Shown: in pieces, positions 25,495 to 34,388 of the stretch
How the letters are laid out: each line of letters starts with the position of its first letter
Position numbering within the stretch: the stretch's first letter is position 1
DNA from: Clostridia bacterium
GTDB lineage: Bacteria > Bacillota > Clostridia > Oscillospirales > Acutalibacteraceae
DNA length: 64,000 bases
Assembly (NCBI GenBank): GCA_017613735.1
Contig: JAGADF010000016.1
Span: 62,001-126,000, forward strand
Direction of reading: 5' to 3'
The notes under the pieces: model-generated
Databases searched by the model: none
Told to the model about the DNA's origin: nothing
Seen by the model: only the letters and a program-made list of their open reading frames with translations
Position numbers and translations under genes: made by a program

Positions 25495-27696
25495 TCAGTC
25501 GTCGCGTCTTCTTCTGTTATTATTGAAGTTTTTCTTGTGTGAAGGACGTTTTGCGCTTTCGCTTATGTCGTTTTCGGGTACGAGCCCCTTGACCTCGATA
25601 AGCGCCTCCCTGCGCGAGAGGTTGATTCTGCCCTGGTCGTCGATTTCGATAACCTTGACCATAACCTCGTCGCCTACGTTTACAACGTCCTCAACCTTAT
25701 CGACGCGTTTAACATCGAGATGGCTTATATGAACGAGTCCCTCTTTGCCGGGAGCGATTTCAACAAATGCGCCGAAGCTCATAAGACGGGTGACAACGCC
25801 CGCGTAAATCGCGCCGATTTCGGGGTCGTTTGCAATAGTCTCAACCATAAGAAGAGCTCTCTTTGCATTGTCGAGGTCGATTGCGGAAATATAAACTCTG
25901 CCGTCCTCTTCAACGTCGACCTTACAGTCGCACTCAGCGCAGATTTTCTGAATAACCTTGCCCTGCTTGCCGATAACGTCGCCGATTTTATCGGGATTAA
26001 TCTTGGTCGAAAGCATCTTCGGAGCGTATTTTGAAAGCTCTTTTCTGGGTTCGGGAATAACGGGAAGCATAATCTCGTCAAGAATATAATTTCTTGCCTT
26101 ATGAGTTTTTGCAAATGCTTCTTTGATTATTTCGGGAGTAAGACCGTGAACCTTTAAGTCCATCTGAATAGCGGTAATACCCTTCTTAGTACCCGCAACC
26201 TTGAAGTCCATATCGCCGTAGAAGTCTTCAAGTCCCTGAATATCAACCATTGTCATAAAGTCGCCGTAAACACCCTCGTCCCCTGTGATAAGTCCGCACG
26301 AAATACCCGCAACGGGAGCCTTAATCGGAACGCCCGCAGCCATAAGAGCGAGAGTCGAACCGCAGATTGAGCCCTGTGAAGTCGAACCGTTTGAAGAAAG
26401 AACCTCGGATACAACACGGATTGCATAGGGGAACTCGTCAACTGACGGGATTACGGGAAGAAGAGCCTTCTCCGCAAGGGCGCCGTGACCGATTTCACGC
26501 CTTCCGGGACCTCTTGAGGGCTTTGTCTCGCCGACTGAATACGACGGGAAATTGTAGTGGTGAATATATCTCTTCTCCGTCTGCTCATCAAGTCCGTCAA
26601 GCTGCTGAGCGTCGCTCATGGGAGCGAGGGTAGCGACTGAAAGAACCTGAGTCTGACCTCTTGTGAAAAGGCCCGAACCGTGAACGCGCGCAAGAAGGTC
26701 AACCTCTGCGTTAAGCGGACGGATTTCGTCAATGCCTCTGCCGTCGACACGCTTATGCTCGTCCTTAAGCCAGGAACGGACAACGTGCTTCTGAACAAGA
26801 TACATTATTTCGTCTATCTTTTCGGGATGCTCCTCGAAAAGCTCGTCGAACTTCTCGTGAACTGCTTCGTAAACGGGAAGAAGAGCCGCGTCGCGGACGT
26901 TTTTGTCATCCGTATCAAGAGCCTTCTTTACGTCCTCAATGCAGAAATCCTCAATCTGCTTAAAGATTTCGGGGTCGGGGTCTGACGACTCGTACTCGAA
27001 CTTCTCCTTGCCGACTTCGGCAACGATTTCGTTGATGAACTTAACGATTTTCTTGTTTTCCTCGTGACCTGCCATAATAGCGTCAAACATTGTGTCGTCG
27101 TCGATTTCGTTTGCGCCTGCTTCAATCATGGCTACAAGGTCAGCCGTGGAAGCGACCGTAAGAACAAGGTCGCTCTTCTCCCTCTGTTCAAGATTGGGAT
27201 TGATAACGATTTCGCCGTCAACAAGACCTACGTTGACGCCCGAAATGGGACCGTCCCACGGAATGTCCGAAATAGCGATAGCCGCCGAGACGCCTATCAT
27301 AGCCGTAATCTCGGGCGAGCAATCGGGGTCAACCGACATAACGGTAGCGACTACCGAGCAGTCGTTTCTTAAATCCTTCGGGAAAAGCGGACGGATGGGT
27401 CTGTCGATGCAGCGGGAAGTGAGAATAGCCTTCTCGCTCGGTCTTGACTCTCTTCTCTGGAACGAGCCGGGAATCTTACCGACGGAATACATTTTCTCTT
27501 CATAGTCGACTGAAAGCGGGAAGAAATCCACGCCCTCTCTCGGCTTAGCGGATGCGGTTACGTTACAAAGAACCTCTGTCTCGCCGTAACGCGCAAGAAT
27601 GGATGCGTTTGCAAGGCCCGCCATCTTACCCGTTTCAAGAGTAAGCTTTCTGCCTGCAAGCTCTGTTTCCCAGACCTTAAAATTCTTGAAAAACAT
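25495..27696 (-). CDS. pnp: Polyribonucleotide nucleotidyltransferase (PNPase)
   Basis: The 733-residue phosphorolytic 3'-5' exoribonuclease has two RNase PH domains (RPIRPLFPKD in the first, SQGSICGSTLALMAAGVP in the second), then KH (INPDKIGDVIGKQGKVIQ) and S1 (GVVTRLMSFGAFVEIAPGKE) RNA-binding domains. The short basic tail reads NNNRRRRDD. It follows rpsO, the conserved bacterial order, and is read from the rpsO promoter. Inverted repeats in the leader suggest self-control as in E. coli. Confidence 0.97.
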   Translation of the reverse strand: MFFKNFKVWETELAGRKLTLETGKMAGLANASILARYGETEVLCNVTASAKPREGVDFFPLSVDYEEKMYSVGKIPGSFQRRESRPSEKAILTSRCIDRPIRPLFPKDLRNDCSVVATVMSVDPDCSPEITAMIGVSAAIAISDIPWDGPISGVNVGLVDGEIVINPNLEQREKSDLVLTVASTADLVAMIEAGANEIDDDTMFDAIMAGHEENKKIVKFINEIVAEVGKEKFEYESSDPDPEIFKQIEDFCIEDVKKALDTDDKNVRDAALLPVYEAVHEKFDELFEEHPEKIDEIMYLVQKHVVRSWLKDEHKRVDGRGIDEIRPLNAEVDLLARVHGSGLFTRGQTQVLSVATLAPMSDAQQLDGLDEQTEKRYIHHYNFPSYSVGETKPSRGPGRREIGHGALAEKALLPVIPSVDEFPYAIRVVSEVLSSNGSTSQGSICGSTLALMAAGVPIKAPVAGISCGLITGDEGVYGDFMTMVDIQGLEDFYGDMDFKVAGTKKGITAIQMDLKVHGLTPEIIKEAFAKTHKARNYILDEIMLPVIPEPRKELSKYAPKMLSTKINPDKIGDVIGKQGKVIQKICAECDCKVDVEEDGRVYISAIDLDNAKRALLMVETIANDPEIGAIYAGVVTRLMSFGAFVEIAPGKEGLVHISHLDVKRVDKVEDVVNVGDEVMVKVIEIDDQGRINLSRREALIEVKGLVPENDISESAKRPSHKKNFNNNRRRRDD

Positions 27697-27732
27697 AGTT
27701 TTTTACCTCTTTCTTCTTTTATTTTTCACCGA

Positions 27733-27817
27733 GGCAAAAACCTGTTTAGCAATAAACAGAACTCTCAAAAACCGACGTTCAAAAACTCTGTTTACCGCTA
27801 AAACCTGTGTTTTTGCC
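27733..27817 (-). promoter_or_regulatory. Imperfect long stem in the pnp leader
   Basis: GGCAAAAAC (27733-27741) and GTTTTTGCC (27809-27817) can pair across the rpsO-pnp spacer, enclosing a CTGTTT/AAACAG hairpin. A double-stranded leader here parallels the RNase III/PNPase autoregulatory stem of E. coli pnp. This is inference from layout. Confidence 0.4.
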
Positions 27818-27849
27818 CCGAAAAATTACGTTTCTAAAAAGCAAATCAA

Positions 27850-27874
27850 GGCAAGCAGATATACTCTGCTTGCC
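27850..27874 (-). terminator. Hairpin after rpsO
   Basis: GGCAAGCAGA and TCTGCTTGCC form a perfect 10-bp stem with loop GTATA on the minus strand, 10 nt after the rpsO stop, followed by TTGATTTGCTTTTTAG. It is a leaky terminator or a 3'-end stabiliser that lets some transcripts continue into pnp. Confidence 0.6.
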
Positions 27875-27884
27875 CCGAAATAAC

Positions 27885-28148
27885 TTATTTACGGATACCC
27901 AATTCAGCGATTATCTTACGGTATCTCTCGATGTCAACCTTCTGGAGATATGCGAGAAGGTTTCTTCTGTGACCGACCATCTTAAGAAGTCCTCTTCTTG
28001 AGTGGTGATCCTTCGGATTAGCCTTGAAATGCTCGTTAAGGTCGTTGATTCTCTTTGTGAGAACCGCAATCTGAACCTCGGGAGAACCCGTGTCGCCTTC
28101 GTGAGTGGCGTACTTGGCCATTATGGCCTGCTTTTCTTCTTTTGTCAT
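27885..28148 (-). CDS. rpsO: Ribosomal protein S15
   Basis: The 87-residue product matches S15 throughout ([40 protein letters not shown]). It binds 16S rRNA in the platform. I start at ATG 28148 behind GAGGTG. A GTG three codons earlier overlaps that site. Confidence 0.97.
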   Translation of the reverse strand: MTKEEKQAIMAKYATHEGDTGSPEVQIAVLTKRINDLNEHFKANPKDHHSRRGLLKMVGHRRNLLAYLQKVDIERYRKIIAELGIRK

Positions 28149-28253
28149 TTTTTTCACCTCATTAATTATTCAACGAGATTTCACAGAAAAAGGCAGGTGA
28201 ACACTGCTTTGCAGTTTACTCCTTAACCCGAGAAATCCGTCGTTAGCGAAAGA

Positions 28254-28282
28254 ATTGTATCACAATAAACCCTGTTTGTCAA
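28254..28282 (-). promoter_or_regulatory. rpsO-pnp promoter
   Basis: TTGACA (28282-28277) and TACAAT (28259-28254) are separated by exactly 17 bp on the minus strand, giving a strong housekeeping promoter. Confidence 0.85.
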
Positions 28283-28434
28283 ATGAATTTTAGGTTATTT
28301 TTTCATTAATTTTTACCCTATACAAGAGGTTGAAAAACAGCCGTTGAGATACACTAAATATAGATTATTATAATACTTTTATTATTGCACGATTTGTGAT
28401 ACAATATTCATATCATAAAAAAGCAGGTGAAAAA

Positions 28435-29478
28435 ATGCCTTTACAGATTATCAGAGCGGACATAACAAAATTAAACTGCGACGCGATTGTAAACGCCGCA
28501 AATTCAACCCTGCTCGGCGGCGGCGGAGTCGACGGAGCGATTCACCGCGCGGCGGGTCCCGAACTGCTTGAGGAATGCAGAACGCTCGGCGGCTGCAAAA
28601 CGGGCGAAGCGAAAATAACAAAGGGCTATAATCTGCCCGCGAAATACGTTATTCATACCGTAGGTCCCGTCTGGCAGGGCGGAAACCGCAACGAAAAAGA
28701 GCTGCTCGAAAGCTGCTATGACAATTCCTTAAGACTCGCAAGGGAGCACAAATGCGAAAGCGTCGCCTTTCCGCTGATTTCCGCGGGAGTTTACGGTTAC
28801 CCGAAAAAAGAGGCGTTTGACATAGCCGTAAAACGCTCCGCCGAATTCTTAAGAGACAACGATATGACGGTTTATATCGTCGTTTTTGACAAAGAGGCGT
28901 TTCTTGAAAGCAGCAGGCTTTTTTCGGACATAAAGCAGTATATTGACGACAATTACGCGCTTGCCCACCGCGACGAGCGTTCGGTTGAATTACAAAGACG
29001 CGGCATGGCAAAGGAAGCTATGGCGGATTTTGCCCGTCCCCCTGCCGCAAAGCCGAAAAAATCAGCCGGCGGTAAAATCAAATCCTTAAAATCCATTCTT
29101 CCCGATTTTACAACCGCAAACGAAATTCCCGTAATCGTTGACGAAAGCTTTTCGCAAATGCTTCTGCGCAAAATTGACGAAAAAGGAATGACCGACAGCG
29201 AATGTTATAAAAAGGCGAATATCGACAGACGCCTGTTTTCAAAAATAAGAAGCGACGTTCACTATAAACCGAGCAAGCCGACCGCGGTTGCGTTCGCAAT
29301 AGCGCTTGAACTCGACCTTGAGGAAACGGAAGAGTTGCTTTTAAAGGCGGGCTTTGCTCTTTCGCACAGCATTAAGTTTGACATCATCGTCGAGTATTTC
29401 ATTAAAAACAGAATCTACGATATTTTTAAAATCAACGAAGCCCTGTTCGCCTTTGACCAGAGCTTACTGGGCGGATAA
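28435..29478 (+). CDS. Macro-domain protein with a C-terminal HTH-like domain
   Basis: Residues 1-170 are a macro domain with the ADP-ribose-binding [18 protein letters not shown] and GVYGYP loops, close to O-acetyl-ADP-ribose deacetylases and mono-ADP-ribose hydrolases (YmdB type). A Lys/Pro-rich linker leads to a helical domain (about 235-347, [20 protein letters not shown]) that resembles a small helix-turn-helix. I start at ATG 28435 behind GCAGGTG. A longer frame begins without a ribosome binding site. The pairing suggests regulation tied to ADP-ribose or NAD metabolites. The vWA gene follows closely. Confidence 0.8.
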   Translation: MPLQIIRADITKLNCDAIVNAANSTLLGGGGVDGAIHRAAGPELLEECRTLGGCKTGEAKITKGYNLPAKYVIHTVGPVWQGGNRNEKELLESCYDNSLRLAREHKCESVAFPLISAGVYGYPKKEAFDIAVKRSAEFLRDNDMTVYIVVFDKEAFLESSRLFSDIKQYIDDNYALAHRDERSVELQRRGMAKEAMADFARPPAAKPKKSAGGKIKSLKSILPDFTTANEIPVIVDESFSQMLLRKIDEKGMTDSECYKKANIDRRLFSKIRSDVHYKPSKPTAVAFAIALELDLEETEELLLKAGFALSHSIKFDIIVEYFIKNRIYDIFKINEALFAFDQSLLGG

Positions 29479-29509
29479 TTGTCGCCTGCAAAGCGACCAA
29501 AAAATCAGC

Positions 29510-29565
29510 AAACCTCCTATAATGTGAATTGCAAACAGAAAAAGCGTTCACATTTAAGGAGGTTT
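29510..29565 (+). promoter_or_regulatory. Hairpin that is both terminator-like and sequesters the vWA ribosome binding site
   Basis: AAACCTCC (29510-29517) pairs with GGAGGTTT (29558-29565), and ATGTGAA (29522-29528) pairs with TTCACAT (29547-29553), giving an almost continuous 19-bp stem. Its 3' arm is the ribosome binding site GGAGG of the vWA gene and is followed by TTATT. A perfect TATAAT (29518-29523) lies in the 5' part, so transcripts from it would lack the outer 5' arm. Confidence 0.65.
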
Positions 29566-29570
29566 TTATT

Positions 29571-30344
29571 ATGAAGAAAAACGAAAAAATGAACGGTAAA
29601 ACAGTTCACTGCGGCGGAATCAAATCACCGGAAACGCTCAAAACCGTTATTCCCAAGGAGCTTGTCCCGAAAGAAATCAAAAATGCAAAACCTGCCGAAA
29701 AGCACATGCCCGTAACCGAGCTCGTTTTCATTCTTGACCGCTCGGGCTCAATGTCGGGGCTCGAAAGCGACACGATAGGCGGTTTCAACGGTATGATTAA
29801 GGAGCAGAAAGCAAAAGAGGGCGAATGCTTCGTCACGACAATCCTTTTTGACCACGAAAGACTGACTCTTCACGACAGACTGCCGCTCGCAAAGGTTAAA
29901 AAAATGACCGAAAAAGACTATCAGGTGCGCGGCTGCACGGCTCTTCTTGACGCTATCGGCACAAGCATTATTCACATTGATAACATTCACCGCTATGCGC
30001 GTGACGAGGACGTTCCCGACAACACTGTTTTTGTTATCATCACCGACGGGCTTGAAAACGCGAGCAAGGAGTTTTCTTACGAAAAAATCAAAAAAATGAT
30101 TGAACAGAAGAAAAAGGGCTTCGGCTGGGAGTTCCTGTTTGTCGGCGCAAATATGGACGCGGTCGAAACCGCCGCGCACATGGGCATCGACGAGGACAGG
30201 GCGGTAAATTACCACGCCGACGAAACGGGAACAAAGGTTGTTTACAAAAACATTTCAAATGCGGTTGCCTGCGTAAGAGATTGCGTTCCGCTTGCCAGAA
30301 ACTGGTCGGAGGAAATTGACAGGGATTATAAAAAGAGAAAGTAA
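29571..30344 (+). CDS. von Willebrand factor A domain protein
   Basis: The 257-residue cytoplasmic protein is built around one vWA domain with a complete MIDAS site: DRSGSMSG, the threonine in GCTALLDAIGTS, and ITDGLEN. Such proteins (TerY-like in style) bind divalent metal and act in protein assemblies. No signal peptide or membrane helix is visible. The start is ATG 29571, five bases after GGAGGTTTTTATT. It lies 92 nt after the macro-domain gene and ends at a shared bidirectional terminator. Confidence 0.82.
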   Translation: MKKNEKMNGKTVHCGGIKSPETLKTVIPKELVPKEIKNAKPAEKHMPVTELVFILDRSGSMSGLESDTIGGFNGMIKEQKAKEGECFVTTILFDHERLTLHDRLPLAKVKKMTEKDYQVRGCTALLDAIGTSIIHIDNIHRYARDEDVPDNTVFVIITDGLENASKEFSYEKIKKMIEQKKKGFGWEFLFVGANMDAVETAAHMGIDEDRAVNYHADETGTKVVYKNISNAVACVRDCVPLARNWSEEIDRDYKKRK

Positions 30345-30357
30345 AAGGGCAATAAAA

Positions 30358-30385
30358 AAGCGAGCGGTTTTCCGCTCGCTTTAAT
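30358..30385. terminator. Bidirectional terminator between the vWA gene and metY
   Basis: AAGCGAGCGG-TTTT-CCGCTCGCTT is flanked by A-rich and T-rich tracts and serves both converging genes. Confidence 0.85.
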
Positions 30386-30395
30386 TTTGATTTAA

Positions 30396-31679
30396 TTATA
30401 CCTGCTCAAGAGCCTGTTTAATGTCGTTGATAAGGTCTTCCCTGTCCTCGATTCCGCAGGAAACTCGGATTAAGCCCGCGGGGATTCCCGCCGCCGCAAG
30501 CTGTTCGTCGGTAAGCTGACGGTGAGTCGAGGTCGCGGGGTTAAGACAGCAGCTTCTCGCGTCGGCAACGTGGGTTTCAATCGCCATAAGACGAAGCGAT
30601 TTCATAAATTTCTCCGCCGCTTTTCTTCCGCCCTCGATTTCAAACGAAACTACGCCGCAGCCGCCGTCGGGCATATATTTTTTCGCAAGCTCATAGTATT
30701 TATCACCCTCAAGATGCGGGAAAGAGACGCTTTTTACCTTTTCGTGCCCCTTTAAAAACCGGGCGACCGCAAGTCCGTTTTCACAGTGACGCGGCATTCT
30801 GACGTGAAGGGATTCGAGACCGAGATTAAGATAAAAAGCATTCTGCGGCGACTGAATACAGCCGAAATCGCGCATTAACTGAGCCGTGCACTTGGTAATG
30901 AACGCGCCCTCAAGACCGAATTTTTCGGCGTATGTTATACCGTGATAGGAGTCATCGGGAGTAGTAAGTCCGGGGAACTTGTCCTTATGAGCGAACCAGT
31001 CAAATTTGCCCGAATCAACTATTGCGCCGCCTACGCCTACGCCGTGACCGTCCATATATTTCGTAGTCGAATGGGTGACAATGTCCGCGCCCCATTCAAT
31101 AGGTCTGCAGTTAACGGGAGTCGGGAAAGTATTGTCGATAATCAGCGGAACGCCGTGGGAATGAGCGGCTTTTGCGAATTTTTCAATGTCAAGCACCGTA
31201 AGCGCGGGATTCGCGATTGTCTCGCCGAAAACAGCCCTTGTGTTTTCTCTGAAAGCGGCGTTAAGCTCATCCTCGGTGCAGTCGGGGCTGACAAAGGTTA
31301 CGTCAATGCCCATCTTTTTCATCGTTACGGCGATAAGATTAAACGTGCCGCCGTAAATCGACGCGGACGAAACGATATGAGAGCCCGTCTCGCAGATATT
31401 GAAAAGAGCAAAAAAGTTAGCCGCCTGACCGGACGAGGTAAGCATTCCCGCCGTGCCGCCCTCAAGCTCGGCAATTTTAGCCGCGACAAAGTCGTTAGTG
31501 GGATTCTGAAGACGGGTGTAGAAATAACCGCTCGCTTCAAGGTCAAAAAGCTTGCCCATATCCTCGCTCGTGTCATACTTGAAAGTGGTCGATTGAATAA
31601 TCGGAACCTGTCTGGGCTCGCCGTTTTTCGGCGTATAGCCGCCCTGAACGCATTTTGTATTTATTTTGTAATCACTCAT
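30396..31679 (-). CDS. metY: O-acetylhomoserine sulfhydrylase
   Basis: The 427-residue PLP enzyme of the Cys/Met metabolism family makes homocysteine from O-acetylhomoserine and sulphide. The PLP lysine is in THSTTKYMDGHG, with cofactor contacts in SSGQAANFFAL and IDNTFPTP. A C-terminal ARSCCLNPATSTHRQ matches this family rather than cystathionine synthases. I start at ATG 31679 behind GGGAGG. No SAM riboswitch is visible in the 150-bp upstream region. Confidence 0.93.
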   Translation of the reverse strand: MSDYKINTKCVQGGYTPKNGEPRQVPIIQSTTFKYDTSEDMGKLFDLEASGYFYTRLQNPTNDFVAAKIAELEGGTAGMLTSSGQAANFFALFNICETGSHIVSSASIYGGTFNLIAVTMKKMGIDVTFVSPDCTEDELNAAFRENTRAVFGETIANPALTVLDIEKFAKAAHSHGVPLIIDNTFPTPVNCRPIEWGADIVTHSTTKYMDGHGVGVGGAIVDSGKFDWFAHKDKFPGLTTPDDSYHGITYAEKFGLEGAFITKCTAQLMRDFGCIQSPQNAFYLNLGLESLHVRMPRHCENGLAVARFLKGHEKVKSVSFPHLEGDKYYELAKKYMPDGGCGVVSFEIEGGRKAAEKFMKSLRLMAIETHVADARSCCLNPATSTHRQLTDEQLAAAGIPAGLIRVSCGIEDREDLINDIKQALEQV

Positions 31680-31832
31680 AACAGTTCCTCCCAAAATAAA
31701 ATTTAAAAGAATTATATCAAATTATTTGAACATTTGCAATAAACCGGAGGGTAAAAAATGTAGCAAATGCCACTTGAATTTGATTTTTTTATTTTTTATA
31801 ATTGAATTGATTATTTATCGGGATGTGAAACA

Positions 31833-33272
31833 ATGACTAAATACATTTCTCCGCGTGAAAAACGTAATTTCTATTTTGGCTTAAGCGGTCAGAATCTTGT
31901 TTATTCGCTCATAGGAAGCTCTTTTTTCTCGTTCTTTATGACCGATATTGCGATTTTTCCACCGCTGACGGTTACGGTACTTGTTCTTATAATGAAAATC
32001 TGGGACGGTATAAACGACCCTATTGTCGGCTCGTGGATTGATCGCCATACGTTTAAAAACGGCGAAAAGCTCCGCCCGTTTTTGCGTTACACTCCCCTGC
32101 CCGTCGGTATTTTTACAGTGCTTATGTTCATTGTTTTTCCGTCGGACAAATTGTGGGTAAAAGTCGCCTATTTTATGATTATGTATATCTGCTGGGACCT
32201 TGCCTACACATTCCAGGATGTTTCGATGTGGGGCATTACAGCCTGTGTTTCGCCCGACTCAAACGAGCGTGACGTCTTTGTTCAGTGGGCAAGAACCATC
32301 GGCTCGTGCGTATTCGCCGTAGGCTCCGCGGGAATTCCCATGGCGCTTGAAATGGTGGCGAATATGCTCGGCAGGTCGCTGGCGTTTATGACGGTTGTAT
32401 TCGCGGTTATCTTCGGACTCGGCGGCGCGATGATGGCAATACGCTGCAAAGAAGCTCAGGAGAGAATTCACCCCGAGCCCGAAAAAAGACAGCAGACGCT
32501 TTGGGAAAGCTTTAAAATCGTATTTTCAAACAGAATGCTTATGCTCGTCACCCTTTCCAATCTTCTCGGCGCGGTAGGCTTCGGCGGCAGTATGGTTGTA
32601 TATTTCTTCAAATACGAGATTCCCGCGAATTTTCTCGGCGAAAACAGTATTATCGGCGCGCTGGGACTTACCACGATTTACGGCATTATCACGGGCGTTC
32701 CGGGAACTCTCGGAATGTTCTTTGCCGACAAACTTAAAAAGTGGTGCAAAAGCTACGTCAACGCGCTTATACTTATGCAGGCGCTCAACTTAATTGTCAG
32801 AATCATAGCCTTTTTCATCGGCTTTGAGGGCAACAGACTTTGGCTTGCGCTTATAATTATAGGTCTCGGCAATATTCCCATGGGCGCGAATTCCATAGCG
32901 CAGACCTCAATTTTCTGCGACAGTATCGACTATATGGAATATAAGACGGGAAAACGCACCGAGGGCATCACCTTTTCAATCCAGACCTCGTTTACAAAGA
33001 TTTCCAGCGGCATCACCTTAGGGCTTACGACGCTTGCGCTTCACCTTCTTCACTACCACGCGATTGAAGACGCGCCGAACGCCGTCTATGTCGGCACCCA
33101 GTCCGCCGCCTTTGACAGCTGGATATGGCCGCTGATAATTCTGACTCCCGCTCTCGCAAGCCTTTTATACATTATTCCGCTTCTGTTCATCCGCTACACT
33201 CCCGAGGAGCGCAAAAAGGTTGAAACCGAGCTTAAACGCCGAAGAGAAGAAGCAAAAACAATTGATATTTAG
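31833..33272 (+). CDS. GPH-family sugar:cation symporter
   Basis: The 479-residue protein has 12 predicted membrane helices in the MelB/GPH style. The first loop has the cation-site pattern KIWDGINDPIVGSWIDRH (residues 49-66). It would import a glycoside, pentoside or hexuronide with Na+ or H+. The substrate cannot be told. The adjacent downstream gene (11 nt later) is a dead PepC homologue and not a glycosidase, which is unusual. Confidence 0.88.
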   Translation: MTKYISPREKRNFYFGLSGQNLVYSLIGSSFFSFFMTDIAIFPPLTVTVLVLIMKIWDGINDPIVGSWIDRHTFKNGEKLRPFLRYTPLPVGIFTVLMFIVFPSDKLWVKVAYFMIMYICWDLAYTFQDVSMWGITACVSPDSNERDVFVQWARTIGSCVFAVGSAGIPMALEMVANMLGRSLAFMTVVFAVIFGLGGAMMAIRCKEAQERIHPEPEKRQQTLWESFKIVFSNRMLMLVTLSNLLGAVGFGGSMVVYFFKYEIPANFLGENSIIGALGLTTIYGIITGVPGTLGMFFADKLKKWCKSYVNALILMQALNLIVRIIAFFIGFEGNRLWLALIIIGLGNIPMGANSIAQTSIFCDSIDYMEYKTGKRTEGITFSIQTSFTKISSGITLGLTTLALHLLHYHAIEDAPNAVYVGTQSAAFDSWIWPLIILTPALASLLYIIPLLFIRYTPEERKKVETELKRRREEAKTIDI

Positions 33273-33283
33273 GATTTGATTTT

Positions 33284-34360
33284 ATGAAAAAGTACAACAT
33301 TTCACACTCGTATTCCGTCGACCTCTGGGACGAGGGAGTATGCGACGGCAAAGGCTTCGGCATAAGCTGGATTTACGCCTGCCTTAATCCGATAAGGCAA
33401 AAGGTCGAAAGAGGGCTTAACCTTACCCAGACTAATTTTCAGCTTTCGCCGTATTTTATACTTTATTTCGATTTGCTTGAAAAAAGCGAACGCTTTACGG
33501 ACAGTATTATCGAAACCGCGCGTCAGCCCTTGTCCTATTCGGCGGTTTCGGCTCTTCTTGAAAACCCGATTAATCCCGACGGCGACTGGTTTTCGTTTGC
33601 GCGGCTGACCGAAAAATACGGTCTCGTCCCCCTCCACGCAATGCTCGGAACGGGAATTCACGAGCACAGGACGGACGTTCTTACGCTTCTGAAAAACCGT
33701 CTTTTGCTTTTCGCGAGCGAATTAAGGCGCGCGGGCGAAAGCGATTTCGAAAAAATTAAGAAAGCCGCCCTTGAGGACGTTAAAAACATTCTCAACGAAC
33801 AGCTCGGCGTTCCGCCCGAAAGCTTTAACTGGAACTATAATGACAAAAATGGAGACGAATACCATCTCGAAAACGTGACGCCCACCGATTTTTACCGTGA
33901 TTTCTGCGAAACGGACGTCAACGCCTATACGGTTGTCGCCGACGAAAGAGTCAGAAAAAACGAAAACTCCGGCACGGCGTATCTTCCGATTGACGTAATC
34001 AAAATGCTCTGTAAAAAACAGCTTGAAAGCGGCGAACAGGTTGTTGTCTGCGCCGATACGCGCCAGCAGTCAAACCGGATGCTCGGCATTCTCGACACCG
34101 ATTTCTGCGACAATGAAACTGTTTTCGGAAGCGACAGGTCAATGTCAAAGACGGATTCGTTCGATTATAAACGGATTTCGCCCTGCGACTTTATCTCGCT
34201 TGACGGGGTTCAGATTGAAAACGGGCTTCCCGTCCGTTTCAAGGCGCAGGATTCGGCAGGCGCGCTCACGGGTGCGGACGGTCACTACACAATGAACGAA
34301 AAATGGTTTGACGAATATGTTTTCTATGCTGTGATAAACAATAAGTTTTTATCGAAATAA
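33284..34360 (+). CDS. Aminopeptidase C-like pseudoenzyme (catalytic residues replaced)
   Basis: The 358-residue protein aligns by eye along its length with PepC/bleomycin hydrolase (C1B peptidases), including NFQLSPYFILYFDLLEKS, LTEKYGLVPLHAM and the end MNEKWFDEYVFY. The active-site block VTNQKSSGRCW is VCDGKGFGISW here, so the oxyanion Gln is Gly22 and the nucleophile Cys is Ser28. The catalytic His position is Asp302 and the Asn position is Asp323. It is also shorter than usual (about 440). Peptidase activity is therefore unlikely. A binding or regulatory role is possible, cotranscribed with the symporter. Confidence 0.78.
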   Translation: MKKYNISHSYSVDLWDEGVCDGKGFGISWIYACLNPIRQKVERGLNLTQTNFQLSPYFILYFDLLEKSERFTDSIIETARQPLSYSAVSALLENPINPDGDWFSFARLTEKYGLVPLHAMLGTGIHEHRTDVLTLLKNRLLLFASELRRAGESDFEKIKKAALEDVKNILNEQLGVPPESFNWNYNDKNGDEYHLENVTPTDFYRDFCETDVNAYTVVADERVRKNENSGTAYLPIDVIKMLCKKQLESGEQVVVCADTRQQSNRMLGILDTDFCDNETVFGSDRSMSKTDSFDYKRISPCDFISLDGVQIENGLPVRFKAQDSAGALTGADGHYTMNEKWFDEYVFYAVINNKFLSK

Positions 34361-34363
34361 AAG

Positions 34364-34388
34364 AACCTCCCGCAAGGGAGGTTTTTTA
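34364..34388. terminator. Bidirectional terminator
   Basis: AACCTCCC-GCAA-GGGAGGTT is followed by TTTTT on the plus strand and by TTCTTTTATTT on the minus strand. It serves both converging genes. Confidence 0.88.

Noticed and set aside
31695..31832. SAM riboswitch before metY
   Set aside because: No long conserved leader or stem core is present, and the space is AT-rich and unstructured.
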